A stretch of DNA of 64,000 nt from NCBI RefSeq assembly GCF_047249845.1, contig NZ_JBKTWO010000012.1, positions 1-64,000 of the forward strand. The letters are read 5' to 3'. The position numbers and the translations under genes were made by a program. This document shows positions 8,147 through 16,648 of this stretch, piece by piece (positions within the stretch are counted from its first letter, which is position 1; each line of letters begins with the position of its first letter). The DNA is from Thomasclavelia sp047249845 (lineage in GTDB: Bacteria > Bacillota_I > Bacilli_A > Erysipelotrichales > Coprobacillaceae). The notes beneath the pieces are model-generated. The model saw only the letters and a list, made by a program, of their open reading frames with translations, was not told the origin of the DNA and did no database searches.

Positions 8147-9133
8147 CTCCATTTGAATATCTAAATGTTTGTATGCTTCAAAAGTAGCAACTCTTCCTCT
8201 TGGTGTTCTTTTGATTAATCCGATTTGTAATAAATATGGTTCATATCCATCCTCTAATGTTTGAGGTTCTTCACCAATTGAAGCAGCTAGTGACTCTAAC
8301 CCTACCGGTCCTCCTTTAAAACGATGAATAATTCCTAATAAATACTTATGATCAACATCATCTAAACCTAATTGATCAACTTTTAAACGATCAAGCGCTT
8401 CAATCGTTCTTTCTTTTGTAATAATATCTTCACCATTGAATTGAGCAAAATCACGAACCCTTCTGAATAATCTATTAGCAATTCGTGGAGTTCCTCTAGA
8501 ACGCATGGCTAATGCTGTTTTTGCATCATCATCCATCGGCATTTGATAAACTCGACTAGTTCGATCAATTATCGTTTTTAAATCTGTTTCATCATAATAT
8601 TCTAATTTAGAAACAATTCCAAAGCGATCACGTAATGGTGCAGACAGATCTCCCGCCCGTGTAGTAGCACCTACTAAAGTAAAAGGAGGCAGATCTATTC
8701 GCACTGACCTAGTTGAAGCTTCTTTACCAATTACAACATCAACACAAAAATCTTCCATAGCAGGATATAATATTTCCTCAACAACTTTATTTAAACGATG
8801 TATTTCATCAATAAATAATACATCTCCCGGTTCCAAAGCTGTTAGTATAGCAACTAAATCACCTGTCTTTTCAATACTTGGCCCAGTCGTAATCTTAATA
8901 TTTGTTCCCATTTCATTAGCAATGATCATTGACATTGTTGTTTTTCCTAAACCTGGTGGTCCATATAACAAAACATGATCAAGTGATTCATCTCGTAACT
9001 TTGCTGCACCAACAAAAACTTTTAAATTTTCTTTTAAATTTGTCTGTCCAACATATTCATCAAACGATGAAGGCCTTAAGCTGCTTTCATCATCTTCACA
9101 TATATTAGCATCAAGAATTTCATTTCTGCTCAT
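8141..9133 (-). CDS. ruvB: Holliday junction branch migration ATPase RuvB
   Basis: Hexameric AAA+ motor that drives branch migration with RuvA. 330 residues; starts with 'LRPSSFDEYVGQ', Walker A 'LLYGPPGLGKTTMS', Walker B 'VLFIDEIHRL', arginine-finger region 'GATTRAGDLSAPLRDRFG', and a C-terminal winged helix ('GLIKRTPRGRVAT'). The ATG follows aggaggtagcat and lies 11 bp after ruvA. RuvC is not in this window, as expected in Bacillota, which use RecU. Confidence 0.98.
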   Translation of the reverse strand: MSRNEILDANICEDDESSLRPSSFDEYVGQTNLKENLKVFVGAAKLRDESLDHVLLYGPPGLGKTTMSMIIANEMGTNIKITTGPSIEKTGDLVAILTALEPGDVLFIDEIHRLNKVVEEILYPAMEDFCVDVVIGKEASTRSVRIDLPPFTLVGATTRAGDLSAPLRDRFGIVSKLEYYDETDLKTIIDRTSRVYQMPMDDDAKTALAMRSRGTPRIANRLFRRVRDFAQFNGEDIITKERTIEALDRLKVDQLGLDDVDHKYLLGIIHRFKGGPVGLESLAASIGEEPQTLEDGYEPYLLQIGLIKRTPRGRVATFEAYKHLDIQMED

Positions 9134-9144
9134 ATGCTACCTCC

Positions 9145-9705
9145 TTATTTCACTAATAAGCTAAGTGCTCTTTTTACATATCCATTAGTATCCAGCTTTT
9201 CATTTAATAAAACTGCCAAAACTTTATCTACCTCGGCTTTCTTATATCCTAATGCTATAAGCACCTCTGATGCTTCATCTAGATCATTATTGTTTATAAT
9301 TGTAGTAGTCGTATTTTTAAATTTTCCTTGGAGATCTAATATAATCTGTTGAGCTGCTTTTGGTCCAATACCTGGTATTTTTTTCAAATAAGCTACATTA
9401 CCTGTTTCAATTGCACTAATAATGCTCAACACATCACCAGTAGCTAAAATCCCAATCGCTGTTTTACACCCAATCCCTTTAACTAAGATCAATTTTAAAA
9501 ACATTTCTTTTTCTTCACTATTTTTAAATCCATATAGAAGTAAACCATCTTCTTTAACATATTGATACAAATAAACCTTAACCTCTTTACCCTTAATAAA
9601 TTCATAAGGATTACTTACATAAACCAAATATCCAATACCATTATTTTCAATTACAATATGATCAATATTAATCTCTACGACCTTTCCAATTATATAACTA
9701 TACAT
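9145..9705 (-). CDS. ruvA: Holliday junction binding protein RuvA
   Basis: Tetrameric junction-binding partner of RuvB. 186 residues: N-terminal OB fold (residues 1-63, 'MYSYIIGKVVEINIDHI'), tandem helix-hairpin-helix ('LVKGIGCKTAIGILA' and 'LKKIPGIGPKAAQQIILDL'), and a short C-terminal three-helix domain that contacts RuvB ('EVLIALGYKKAEVDKVL'). ATG preceded by aaaggag. Somewhat shorter than the B. subtilis protein because of a short linker before the last domain. Confidence 0.97.
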   Translation of the reverse strand: MYSYIIGKVVEINIDHIVIENNGIGYLVYVSNPYEFIKGKEVKVYLYQYVKEDGLLLYGFKNSEEKEMFLKLILVKGIGCKTAIGILATGDVLSIISAIETGNVAYLKKIPGIGPKAAQQIILDLQGKFKNTTTTIINNNDLDEASEVLIALGYKKAEVDKVLAVLLNEKLDTNGYVKRALSLLVK

Positions 9706-9884
9706 GCCAGACTCCTTTACCCTAATATTATACTACAGATTTTTTATTTTCTAATCTCAACTTTATATCAAAAGTTTCTCATCAATTATAGCATTGAACA
9801 TCAAAAATTCCAACTCAAATAAAATCGAGATAATAAAAAGTATAATAACATATCAAATTTAATTATATCTCAAATAAATCAGCT

Positions 9885-9913
9885 AAAAAATCGTATCATT
9901 TTACATGATACGA
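9885..9913 (-). terminator. Terminator after the short UvrA-like gene
   Basis: Minus strand 9-bp stem tcgtatcat / atgatacga with a 5-nt loop followed by six T; ends the merR-hydrolase-uvrA-like operon. The remaining bases up to ruvA (9706-9884) show no gene that I can support. Confidence 0.9.
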
Positions 9914-9931
9914 TAATATAACAATATACAA

Positions 9932-12172
9932 TCAACTAATTTCAGTCTGTAAACACCTTGCTGTAAGCGTATTAGAACTATTGACCATCTCTGTCGGTGT
10001 ACCTTGAAACACTATTTTTCCGCCATTTTTACCACCCTCAGGACCCATATCTATAATCCAGTCAGCCTGTTTAATTACATCAAGATTATGTTCAATTATA
10101 ATTACAGTATTTCCTTTATCTACTAATTTATTAAACAATTCCATTAATTTAGTTATATCTGAAGGATGTAGTCCTGTCGTTGGCTCATCCAAAATATATA
10201 TTTTACCTTTTTTATTTAATGCCTGTGCTAATTTAATTCTTTGAATTTCTCCACCTGATAAAGTATTTAAAGATTGTCCTAAAGTCATATAAGATAAACC
10301 AACATCTACTAATTGTTTAAGTTTATTACTGATTTTTATATTTTCAAAAAAAATAACTGCCTCTTCAACTGTCATAGACAATACATCTAATATACTTTTA
10401 TTATGATATCGTAGTGATAAAGCAAAGTCATTATAACGACTGCCATTACATGCCTCACAAGTTGATACTACCGGTGACATATGTACTAGTTCAGTAACGA
10501 TAACACCCTTCCCCTTACATTCAGGACATGCACCCTTACTATTAAAACTCAAGTAACTTTTATCAATATTATTTGCCTTAGCAAATAAATTTCTAATCTC
10601 ATCAAATATTCCTAAAAAAGTTACTGGTGTAGAACGACTCGATGTAAATATTGGCTTTTGATCAACGATTATTACCTCATCAGCATACTTTTTAGCAAAC
10701 ACCTTAGAAATCAACGTACTTTTGCCAGAACCCGCTACACCTGTTATTACATTGAGAATTCTTGCAGGAATCCGCACACTAACGTCTTGAAGATTATTCA
10801 TCTTAGCATGTTCTATCATAAAGTAATCCGATACAGTTCGAACATTCTTTTTAATTGGAATTATTTTTTTAAGTGCCATCGCAGTTGGTGTCTTCACTTC
10901 AAGAAGCTTTTCATAGTTACCTTGAAATACGATCTGTCCCCCTTTTTTCCCCGCATACATTCCAACATCAATTATTTCATCTGCAATTTTAATTACATCT
11001 TTATCATGTTCAACTACTATAACTGTATTTCCACGTTCTTTTAAGTCAATAATCAATTGGTTAATTCTTTTTACATCATGAGTATGCATTCCCGTACTTG
11101 GTTCATCAAATATATATAACATATCTGTCAGACTGCTTCCCATGTATCGAACTAATTTTAATCGTTGTGCTTCTCCTCCCGATAAAGAATCAGTAGGACG
11201 ATTTAAATTCAAATATGGCAACCCAATTTTAATCATCCTTGTTATCCCCGCTTTTAAAGACTCTAATAATGAAGTAACCGATCTATTTTCAATTTTATTG
11301 ATTATAGCAAGCAATTCCGTTAATTCTAATTCACACATATCAGCAATTGAATAACCAGCGATTCGACATTCTAATACCTTTGTATTTAACCTTTTTCCAT
11401 TACAATATGAACATGGTTTAAACTTAGTATATTTTTTAGCTTTAGCTTTCATCGTCTTACTCATAGCACTCATATCACGCTTTAAATAAATATGCTGATA
11501 CTTATTTATTAGTCCCACCACTTTAGGATTTTCCAATTCACCATTTTTTGTTTTTGAACCATATAATAAAAGATTTAATTCTTCATCATTATAATCTTTT
11601 ACCGGCTTATCTAAATCAAACAATTTAGATTCTGCTATTTGGCGCCAGTACCAGCTACCTGGAGTATACGCAGAATCCATAATACAGCCATCATTTAAAG
11701 ATTTATTAAAATCAATAACAGCCTCTATATCTATTGTCATAATTTGCCCTAATCCCGAACATTCCGGACACATTCCTTTAGGGTCATTAAAAGAGAAATA
11801 CGAAGCACTTCCAATCTGCGGCTTTCCAATACGTGAAAATAAGACTCGTAAATCTGTATAAAGGTCACTGATTGTACCAACTGTTGACCGGATATTACCG
11901 CCTAATGAAGATTGATCAATGACAACTGCAGGTGATAAATTTTCAATCTTTTGTAGATTAGGTTTTGCATATTGTGGTAGTTTTCCTTTAATGAACGCTG
12001 GAAAGGTTTCATTTAACTGACGACTTGACTCTGTGGCAATCGTATCAAAAACAATACTTGATTTTCCTGAACCAGATACCCCTGTAAAAATAACTATTTT
12101 ATGCTTAGGAATATCTAAATCAATATTTCTTAAATTATTTTGGATTAATCCTCTTATTTTTATCTTATCCAT
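9932..12172 (-). CDS. Short UvrA-like ABC ATPase lacking the UvrB-binding domain
   Basis: 746 residues against roughly 940 for repair UvrA. Two ABC modules are intact: Walker A 'GVSGSGKSSIVFD' (about residue 32) and 'GVAGSGKSTLIS' (about 470), signatures 'DSLSGGEAQRLKL' and 'NTLSGGEIQRIKL', and zinc-module cysteines 'CPECSGLG', 'CSYCNGKR', 'CPECKGKG' and 'CEACNGSR'. Between 'RSTVGT' and the first zinc cysteines only about 45 residues remain, so the UvrB-binding and insertion domains are missing. This is the layout of UvrA paralogues such as the antibiotic-resistance protein DrrC, which act without UvrB. Third gene of a MerR-controlled operon, 13 bp after the hydrolase gene. A role in tolerance to DNA-binding drugs is inferred. 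Confidence 0.9.
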   Translation of the reverse strand: MDKIKIRGLIQNNLRNIDLDIPKHKIVIFTGVSGSGKSSIVFDTIATESSRQLNETFPAFIKGKLPQYAKPNLQKIENLSPAVVIDQSSLGGNIRSTVGTISDLYTDLRVLFSRIGKPQIGSASYFSFNDPKGMCPECSGLGQIMTIDIEAVIDFNKSLNDGCIMDSAYTPGSWYWRQIAESKLFDLDKPVKDYNDEELNLLLYGSKTKNGELENPKVVGLINKYQHIYLKRDMSAMSKTMKAKAKKYTKFKPCSYCNGKRLNTKVLECRIAGYSIADMCELELTELLAIINKIENRSVTSLLESLKAGITRMIKIGLPYLNLNRPTDSLSGGEAQRLKLVRYMGSSLTDMLYIFDEPSTGMHTHDVKRINQLIIDLKERGNTVIVVEHDKDVIKIADEIIDVGMYAGKKGGQIVFQGNYEKLLEVKTPTAMALKKIIPIKKNVRTVSDYFMIEHAKMNNLQDVSVRIPARILNVITGVAGSGKSTLISKVFAKKYADEVIIVDQKPIFTSSRSTPVTFLGIFDEIRNLFAKANNIDKSYLSFNSKGACPECKGKGVIVTELVHMSPVVSTCEACNGSRYNDFALSLRYHNKSILDVLSMTVEEAVIFFENIKISNKLKQLVDVGLSYMTLGQSLNTLSGGEIQRIKLAQALNKKGKIYILDEPTTGLHPSDITKLMELFNKLVDKGNTVIIIEHNLDVIKQADWIIDMGPEGGKNGGKIVFQGTPTEMVNSSNTLTARCLQTEIS

Positions 12173-12184
12173 TGAGTACCCCTT

Positions 12185-13159
12185 TTATTGTTCATTAAAT
12201 AATGGTTCTATATAACTTTTAATAAACTCAACTCGATCATTTACATCAGGTTTAAAAAGTGCAGCGATTGCAACTACAAGATCTTTCTTTGGATTTACAT
12301 AAATAACATTACCACCATCACCCATTGCCATATAGCACTCTTCATCAAGCCACCATAAATATCCATATGATAAATCCAATTCTTTCCAGCGACTTTGTTC
12401 CTTAGTACAATCTTCTACCCATTTTGCAGATACAATTTGATGTCCATTATAATCACCGTGATTTAAATATAACTGTCCGATTTTAGCCATATCCATTGCC
12501 TTGAGAGTCAATCCCCATCCTGCACTATTCGTTCCACACTTATCCATGACCCAGCCGCTAATATTTTTAGCATTTAAAAAATTCATTTGCTCTTCTTCGC
12601 TATTAAAAATTATTTTATTTTGCACCTTAATCCCAAGTGGCGTAAACAAATATTTTTCAGCAAAATCAAAAACTGACTGACCAGTAACTTTCATAAGAAT
12701 CCCTGATAAAATATCTGGTCCAATAAGCGGGGCATAGCGAAATTCACCAATTTCATTTTTTCCACCTAATAAATCTAATGAGAAAGTAACCCAATCTTCA
12801 CTTGTAAAATATTCAATATATGGTCCTTCTTGATACTTATAAGGAGCTGTCATTGTCATCATATCTTTAATCGTGATTTTTTGAAGTATTTCTTCGCTAT
12901 CTTTGATTGTATACTCTGGAAAAAATTCTATCACTTTTTTTTCAAGACTTTCAATATCCCCTCGATCAATGGCAATTCCAAAAAGTATTGCAATTATACT
13001 CTTTGTTACTGAGGCAACATGTATAGTACTTGCAGCGGTACAATCATTAAAATAATTTTCATATTTTATTAAACCACCCTGTAATATTACTATTCCTGCT
13101 ATATTAGTATAATCTTCATTAATTTTCTTTTCTAATACCTTTAAATTTACTTGCTTCAT
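12185..13159 (-). CDS. Serine hydrolase of the class C beta-lactamase family
   Basis: 324 residues, no signal peptide, so probably cytoplasmic. The nucleophile motif SxxK is 'SVTK' (in 'HVASVTKSIIAILFG', about residue 50). A region resembling the third motif is 'MGDGGNVIYVNPKKDL' near residue 280, and 'LSYGYLWW' is typical of the beta-lactamase/esterase EstB group. Members hydrolyse esters, amides or beta-lactams; this one cannot be assigned a substrate. It lies 22 bp after the MerR gene and 13 bp before the UvrA-like gene, so it is expressed with them and could inactivate or modify the inducing compound. Confidence 0.85.
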   Translation of the reverse strand: MKQVNLKVLEKKINEDYTNIAGIVILQGGLIKYENYFNDCTAASTIHVASVTKSIIAILFGIAIDRGDIESLEKKVIEFFPEYTIKDSEEILQKITIKDMMTMTAPYKYQEGPYIEYFTSEDWVTFSLDLLGGKNEIGEFRYAPLIGPDILSGILMKVTGQSVFDFAEKYLFTPLGIKVQNKIIFNSEEEQMNFLNAKNISGWVMDKCGTNSAGWGLTLKAMDMAKIGQLYLNHGDYNGHQIVSAKWVEDCTKEQSRWKELDLSYGYLWWLDEECYMAMGDGGNVIYVNPKKDLVVAIAALFKPDVNDRVEFIKSYIEPLFNEQ

Positions 13160-13180
13160 TGGATTCTCCTTTTTCTATTT

Positions 13181-14008
13181 TTAAACAGTTCTCTTTCTAA
13201 CTGGATAATAAACCTCAGTAACTAGTTCACTTTCATCAGATACCTGTGTTGGGTCATTTACATATACTTCATATAAAGCATCAGTATTTTCGTAGCCTTT
13301 TTTCTCTGCCCATTCACGCTGTTTAGTATATACTGATGATAAATTTGAATAGGAACCATAAACAGTTGTCTTTAAACACAAACCAGGGGCAAACTTCCTT
13401 GTTCCTATATTCGTTTCTTCAACCACAATAGCAAATTCAGTGTCTAAACCAAGCGGAGTAAATTCAGAACTATGAAAAAGCACCATTGGTGGCATGAGAA
13501 CTGTAAGTTTATTAGTCGTAATATCTCTGAATAATTTACCAAAACACTCGACATAGGCGGTTTCAAATTCATCTTCTTGAACCATTTTTCTAGTTTTCAA
13601 AATATTCATCGCTGGTACCTCGACAAGTTCTACTTCAATAGTATCTAAATATGACATAATTGATTTCCCTTGCTGTAATAATGATAAATCATCATTTAAT
13701 TGTTTTAATGTTTCTTGAAAAAGCTGTACTTGACGAATCATTTCTTTTTTCTTATTTGTAAGAGCTAAAGATAATTTTTCATCTTGAGATTCCTCTGTCT
13801 CTAAAATCATCTTGATTTCATCTAAAGAAAAATTATATGATTTTAAACGATTAATAAATAACATAGTTTCTAATTGTTCAATAGAATAATATCTATATCC
13901 ATTTTCAGGATTGATTTCTTCTGGTAGAATTAACCCAATTTCTGCATAATAACGAAGCGTTTTTGTAGAAACTTTGCAAATATTTGAAAATTCTCCAATT
14001 GTTAACAT
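13181..14008 (-). CDS. MerR-family regulator with GyrI-like effector domain
   Basis: 275 residues. Residues 1-70 are the MerR winged helix ('LTIGEFSNICKVSTKTLRYY', 'NPENGYRYYS'), residues 75-115 a dimerisation coiled coil, and residues 125-275 a GyrI-like (BmrR/TipA-type) small-molecule domain ('VELVEVPAMNILKTR'). The start at 14008 is fixed by the strong ribosome site agaaggaggt; an 11-codon longer reading would run back over that site. The gene lies just below a promoter with the stretched 19-bp spacer that MerR proteins activate, so it controls itself, the hydrolase and the UvrA-like gene, probably in response to a hydrophobic drug. Confidence 0.92.
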   Translation of the reverse strand: MLTIGEFSNICKVSTKTLRYYAEIGLILPEEINPENGYRYYSIEQLETMLFINRLKSYNFSLDEIKMILETEESQDEKLSLALTNKKKEMIRQVQLFQETLKQLNDDLSLLQQGKSIMSYLDTIEVELVEVPAMNILKTRKMVQEDEFETAYVECFGKLFRDITTNKLTVLMPPMVLFHSSEFTPLGLDTEFAIVVEETNIGTRKFAPGLCLKTTVYGSYSNLSSVYTKQREWAEKKGYENTDALYEVYVNDPTQVSDESELVTEVYYPVRKRTV

Positions 14009-14039
14009 TAATCTATACCTCCTTCTAGTGTTTATCACC

Positions 14040-14070
14040 ATCTTACACCTTGCCCTAAGGGAAGAGTCAA
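14040..14070 (-). promoter_or_regulatory. MerR-type promoter/operator with 19-bp spacer
   Basis: Minus strand TTGACT (14070-14065) - 19 bp - TAAGAT (14045-14040). The spacer contains the dyad CTTCCCTTAGGGCAAG. Both the overlong spacer and the dyad are hallmarks of promoters activated by DNA twisting by MerR-family regulators. Confidence 0.9.
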
Positions 14071-14179
14071 GATAATAATAAAAATTAATTCATAGATTCT
14101 AAAAATTATGACATATAAGTCTCATTTCCATACACATCTTTCAATTATCAAGTCTTCATCATAATTTCTACACCAACTA

Positions 14180-14207
14180 AAAAAAGCTAATCTCTAATTA
14201 GCTTTTT
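14180..14207 (-). terminator. Terminator after obg
   Basis: Minus strand aaaagctaat / attagctttt stem with a 4-5 nt loop, ending in a T run; it overlaps the end of obg. Confidence 0.88.
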
Positions 14208-14209
14208 AA

Positions 14210-15496
14210 TTATTCAAAATAATCAAATTCAAAATCAGCAATTGTTACATTATCTCCATCTTTAGCCCCAGCAACTCTTAAAGCCTCATCAACACCCATA
14301 TTTCTTAGCTTGATTAATAGACGCTTTAATGAGTCATCACTAACTAATGAAGTCATAGCAACCATTCTTTCAATCCGTTTACCAGTAATTTTCCAGTTTC
14401 CATTACCTAAATTATGTAATTCAAATGGTTTTTCTTCTTCATCGTCCATTGTATAAAGAACAGTATTTTCTTCATTATCTTCTTCCAATGTAAATACCGG
14501 TGTAGTCGCCAAAGTATCTGCAATTGCATATAAAACCTGATCAACACCATCATGGATAATAGCACTAATTGGAAAAATCTTAACTTCCTCACCTGCTAAT
14601 TCTTTGAAACGAGCCAGATTTTCCTCAGCTCCTTCTTCATCCATTTTGTTAGCAACAACAATTTGAGGACGTTCTAATAAACGATATTGATATTCACCTA
14701 ACTCTTTATTTATCGTTACATAATCTTCATAAGGATCTCGACCATCAACTGCACCCATATCTATAATATGGACAATTACTCGACATCTTTCAATATGTCT
14801 TAAAAACTGATGACCTAATCCTTTACCTTGAGCAGCCCCCTCTATCAATCCAGGTAAATCTGCCATAACAAAACTACGACCATCCTTTACCTGAACAACT
14901 CCTAGATTAGGAACAATAGTAGTAAAATGATAATCAGCTATTTCTGGACGAGCTCTAGATACTACTGAAAGTAGTGTTGATTTACCAACTGAAGGAAATC
15001 CGACTAACCCTACATCAGCTAATAGCTTTAATTCACATTGTAAATCAAATTTTTCACCTGGTTCACCACGTTCACAAATTTGCGGTGCTGGATTTCTAGA
15101 AGTTGCAAAGCGAGCATTCCCGCGACCTCCACGGCCACCTTTAGCAATTACCACACGCTGTTTATCTTCTGTTAAATCTGCCATGATCTTATTTGTTTCT
15201 TCATTGATTATTACTGTTCCAACTGGTACTTTGATCAATGTATCGATAGCATCTTTACCATGCATCTTTTTAGCCATCCCGTTTTGTCCTGCAGGAGCTT
15301 TATATAAACGATTATATTTTAAATCTAATAATGTTGAAAGCGATGTTGTTGCTTCAAAAATAACACTACCACCTTTTCCACCATCACCACCAGCTGGTCC
15401 ACCTTTAGGGACATGAGCTTCTCGTCTAAATGCAACAGTTCCATCTCCACCTTTACCAGCTTCTACTCTAATTTTTGCTTTATCAATAAATTGCAT
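14210..15496 (-). CDS. obg: GTPase Obg (ribosome assembly / stringent response)
   Basis: 428 residues from the ATG at 15496, the same length as B. subtilis Obg. N-terminal glycine-rich Obg fold (residues 1-158, 'VEAGKGGDGTVAFRRE'), G domain with 'GFPSVGKSTLLS' (G1), 'DLPGLIEGA' (G3) and 'VANKMD' (G4), and a C-terminal OCT domain (about 355-428). Start chosen by the ribosome site aaagaggtgg; a 13-codon longer reading lacks one. Obg associates with the 50S subunit and is essential in Bacillota. It follows rpmA as in B. subtilis, except that spo0B is missing between them. Confidence 0.98.
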   Translation of the reverse strand: MQFIDKAKIRVEAGKGGDGTVAFRREAHVPKGGPAGGDGGKGGSVIFEATTSLSTLLDLKYNRLYKAPAGQNGMAKKMHGKDAIDTLIKVPVGTVIINEETNKIMADLTEDKQRVVIAKGGRGGRGNARFATSRNPAPQICERGEPGEKFDLQCELKLLADVGLVGFPSVGKSTLLSVVSRARPEIADYHFTTIVPNLGVVQVKDGRSFVMADLPGLIEGAAQGKGLGHQFLRHIERCRVIVHIIDMGAVDGRDPYEDYVTINKELGEYQYRLLERPQIVVANKMDEEGAEENLARFKELAGEEVKIFPISAIIHDGVDQVLYAIADTLATTPVFTLEEDNEENTVLYTMDDEEEKPFELHNLGNGNWKITGKRIERMVAMTSLVSDDSLKRLLIKLRNMGVDEALRVAGAKDGDNVTIADFEFDYFE

Positions 15497-15533
15497 AAAT
15501 CCACCTCTTTTCTTATTATTCTCCAATTGACAC

Positions 15534-15556
15534 AAAAAAATCCCTTTTCAGGGATT
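15534..15556 (-). terminator. Terminator between rpmA and obg
   Basis: Minus strand aatccc-tgaaaa-gggatt stem followed by seven T, immediately after the rpmA stop; probably reduces read-through from the ribosomal protein operon into obg. Confidence 0.88.
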
Positions 15557-15559
15557 AAA

Positions 15560-15844
15560 TTATGCAGCTGGATAAACTGAAACTTGTTTTCTATCTCTAC
15601 CAAGTCTTTCGAATTTTACAACTCCATCAACAGTAGCGAATAAAGTATCATCTCCACCTTTACCTACGTTAGTACCTGGATGAACTTTAGTTCCTCTTTG
15701 TCTATAAATAATAGACCCTGCAGTACAAAATTGCCCGTCAGATAATTTAGCTCCTAATCTTTTTGATTTAGAATCACGACCATTTTTAGTTGACCCTACC
15801 CCTTTTTTAGAAGCGAATAATTGTAAATCTAATTTGAACATCAT
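15560..15844 (-). CDS. rpmA: 50S ribosomal protein L27 with cleavable N-terminal extension
   Basis: 94 residues. After the start the sequence 'FKLDLQLFASKKG' precedes the mature L27 body. In Bacillota lacking the E. coli-type N-terminus this extension is removed by the cysteine protease Prp between A and S of the 'LFA-SKKG' site, exposing the residues that reach the peptidyl transferase centre. The protease gene lies 3 bp upstream. Two ATGs (15844, 15841) follow ggaggtg; either could be used. Confidence 0.97.
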   Translation of the reverse strand: MMFKLDLQLFASKKGVGSTKNGRDSKSKRLGAKLSDGQFCTAGSIIYRQRGTKVHPGTNVGKGGDDTLFATVDGVVKFERLGRDRKQVSVYPAA

Positions 15845-15847
15845 ATG

Positions 15848-16171
15848 TTACACCTCCACTTTAGATATCTTAATAAATCGACCATAGCTTTCAACCATCG
15901 TTTCTAAAGTTACAACAAGTGTCTCTAGCACCACTTGACAAACTTCATCAGTATGATTGACAACTACATTTATATATCCTTCATTAATCTCAATCGTTCC
16001 TAAGCCTTTAGCTAAGAATCCTTTTTTTGCAAGCATATTCATTGCTCCAATACCAACAGTAGAAACACCAGCACAAACTAAATCTTTACCATATTCTCCA
16101 CTGTCAGCGTGACCTGTAATACTAAGATTAACAATTTGATTATTATTTTGTTTTACTAAAACCTTAATCAT
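15848..16171 (-). CDS. prp: Ribosomal-processing cysteine protease Prp
   Basis: 107 residues, YsxB/DUF464 family. The catalytic histidine and cysteine are visible in 'ITGHADSGEYGKDLVCAGVS' (H about 22, C about 34). Prp removes the N-terminal extension of L27. Between rplU and rpmA, the standard place in Bacillota, which fits the extended L27 encoded next to it. Confidence 0.95.
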   Translation of the reverse strand: MIKVLVKQNNNQIVNLSITGHADSGEYGKDLVCAGVSTVGIGAMNMLAKKGFLAKGLGTIEINEGYINVVVNHTDEVCQVVLETLVVTLETMVESYGRFIKISKVEV

Positions 16172-16175
16172 TTGA

Positions 16176-16520
16176 TTAAGCTTCTGCAGTTTCTTCAGCA
16201 GCTTTTTTAGCAGTTTTATTAATTGTATTGATTACTAATTTTGTATAAGGTTGTCTATGACCTTGTTTTTTGTGGTAATGTTTTTTAGCGTTATATTTAT
16301 AAATAACAACTTTCTTTTCTTTACCTTGTTTTTCAACAGTAGCTTCTACAGTAGCACCTTCAACATAAGGAGCACCTAATTTAGTAGTTTTATCACCAAC
16401 TAATAATACTTTATCAAAAACCACTTTTTCTCCTGCTTCAACATCTAATTTTTCTACAAAAATAGTATCACCAGCTTCAACTTTAATTTGTTTTCCACCT
16501 GTTTCAATAATTGCGTACAT
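16176..16520 (-). CDS. rplU: 50S ribosomal protein L21
   Basis: 114 residues; 'MYAIIETGGKQIKVEAGD' at the N-terminus and 'KKHYHKKQGHRQPYTKL' as the conserved rRNA-binding segment. An alanine/glutamate-rich tail follows. First gene of rplU-prp-rpmA, transcribed from a consensus promoter with an L21 leader. Confidence 0.98.
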   Translation of the reverse strand: MYAIIETGGKQIKVEAGDTIFVEKLDVEAGEKVVFDKVLLVGDKTTKLGAPYVEGATVEATVEKQGKEKKVVIYKYNAKKHYHKKQGHRQPYTKLVINTINKTAKKAAEETAEA

Positions 16521-16526
16521 ATCGCA

Positions 16527-16613
16527 CCTCCTATTAATATTCTAAGACTCGCCAACCAAGGCAGCATTGCTTTAATACCTTTTATGTGCGGTTGTAGCTA
16601 GAGGTCTACAACA
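16527..16613 (-). ncRNA. Ribosomal protein L21 leader RNA (candidate)
   Basis: The 5' untranslated region of rplU starts with a strong stem-loop gttgtag / ctacaac and then a stretch with ggtattaaagcaatgctgcc that can fold on itself, placed between a consensus promoter and the ribosome site. Position and layout match the L21 leader motif of Bacillota, an autoregulatory element. I could not align it to the family model. Confidence 0.6.
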
Positions 16614-16619
16614 TTAGTC

Positions 16620-16648
16620 ATTATATTAAATTTATCTAATAAAGTCAA
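16620..16648 (-). promoter_or_regulatory. rplU operon promoter
   Basis: Minus strand TTGACT (16648-16643) - 17 bp - TATAAT (16625-16620). The -35 box overlaps the spoIVFB stop codon. Confidence 0.9.

Noticed and set aside
9562..9822. 86-codon plus-strand frame over the ruvA start
   Set aside because: Antisense to ruvA, low-complexity Asn/Ile/Tyr translation, no ribosome site.
10658..11044. 128-codon plus-strand frame inside the UvrA-like gene
   Set aside because: Antisense shadow of a well-conserved gene; composition rich in Tyr/His/Asn/Phe, no ribosome site or motif.
9932..12172. Genuine repair UvrA
   Set aside because: The protein is about 200 residues short exactly where the UvrB-binding and insertion domains should be, so it is better described as a UvrA paralogue.
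14407..14592. 61-codon minus-strand frame inside obg
   Set aside because: Out-of-frame overlap with the obg coding sequence; no motif.
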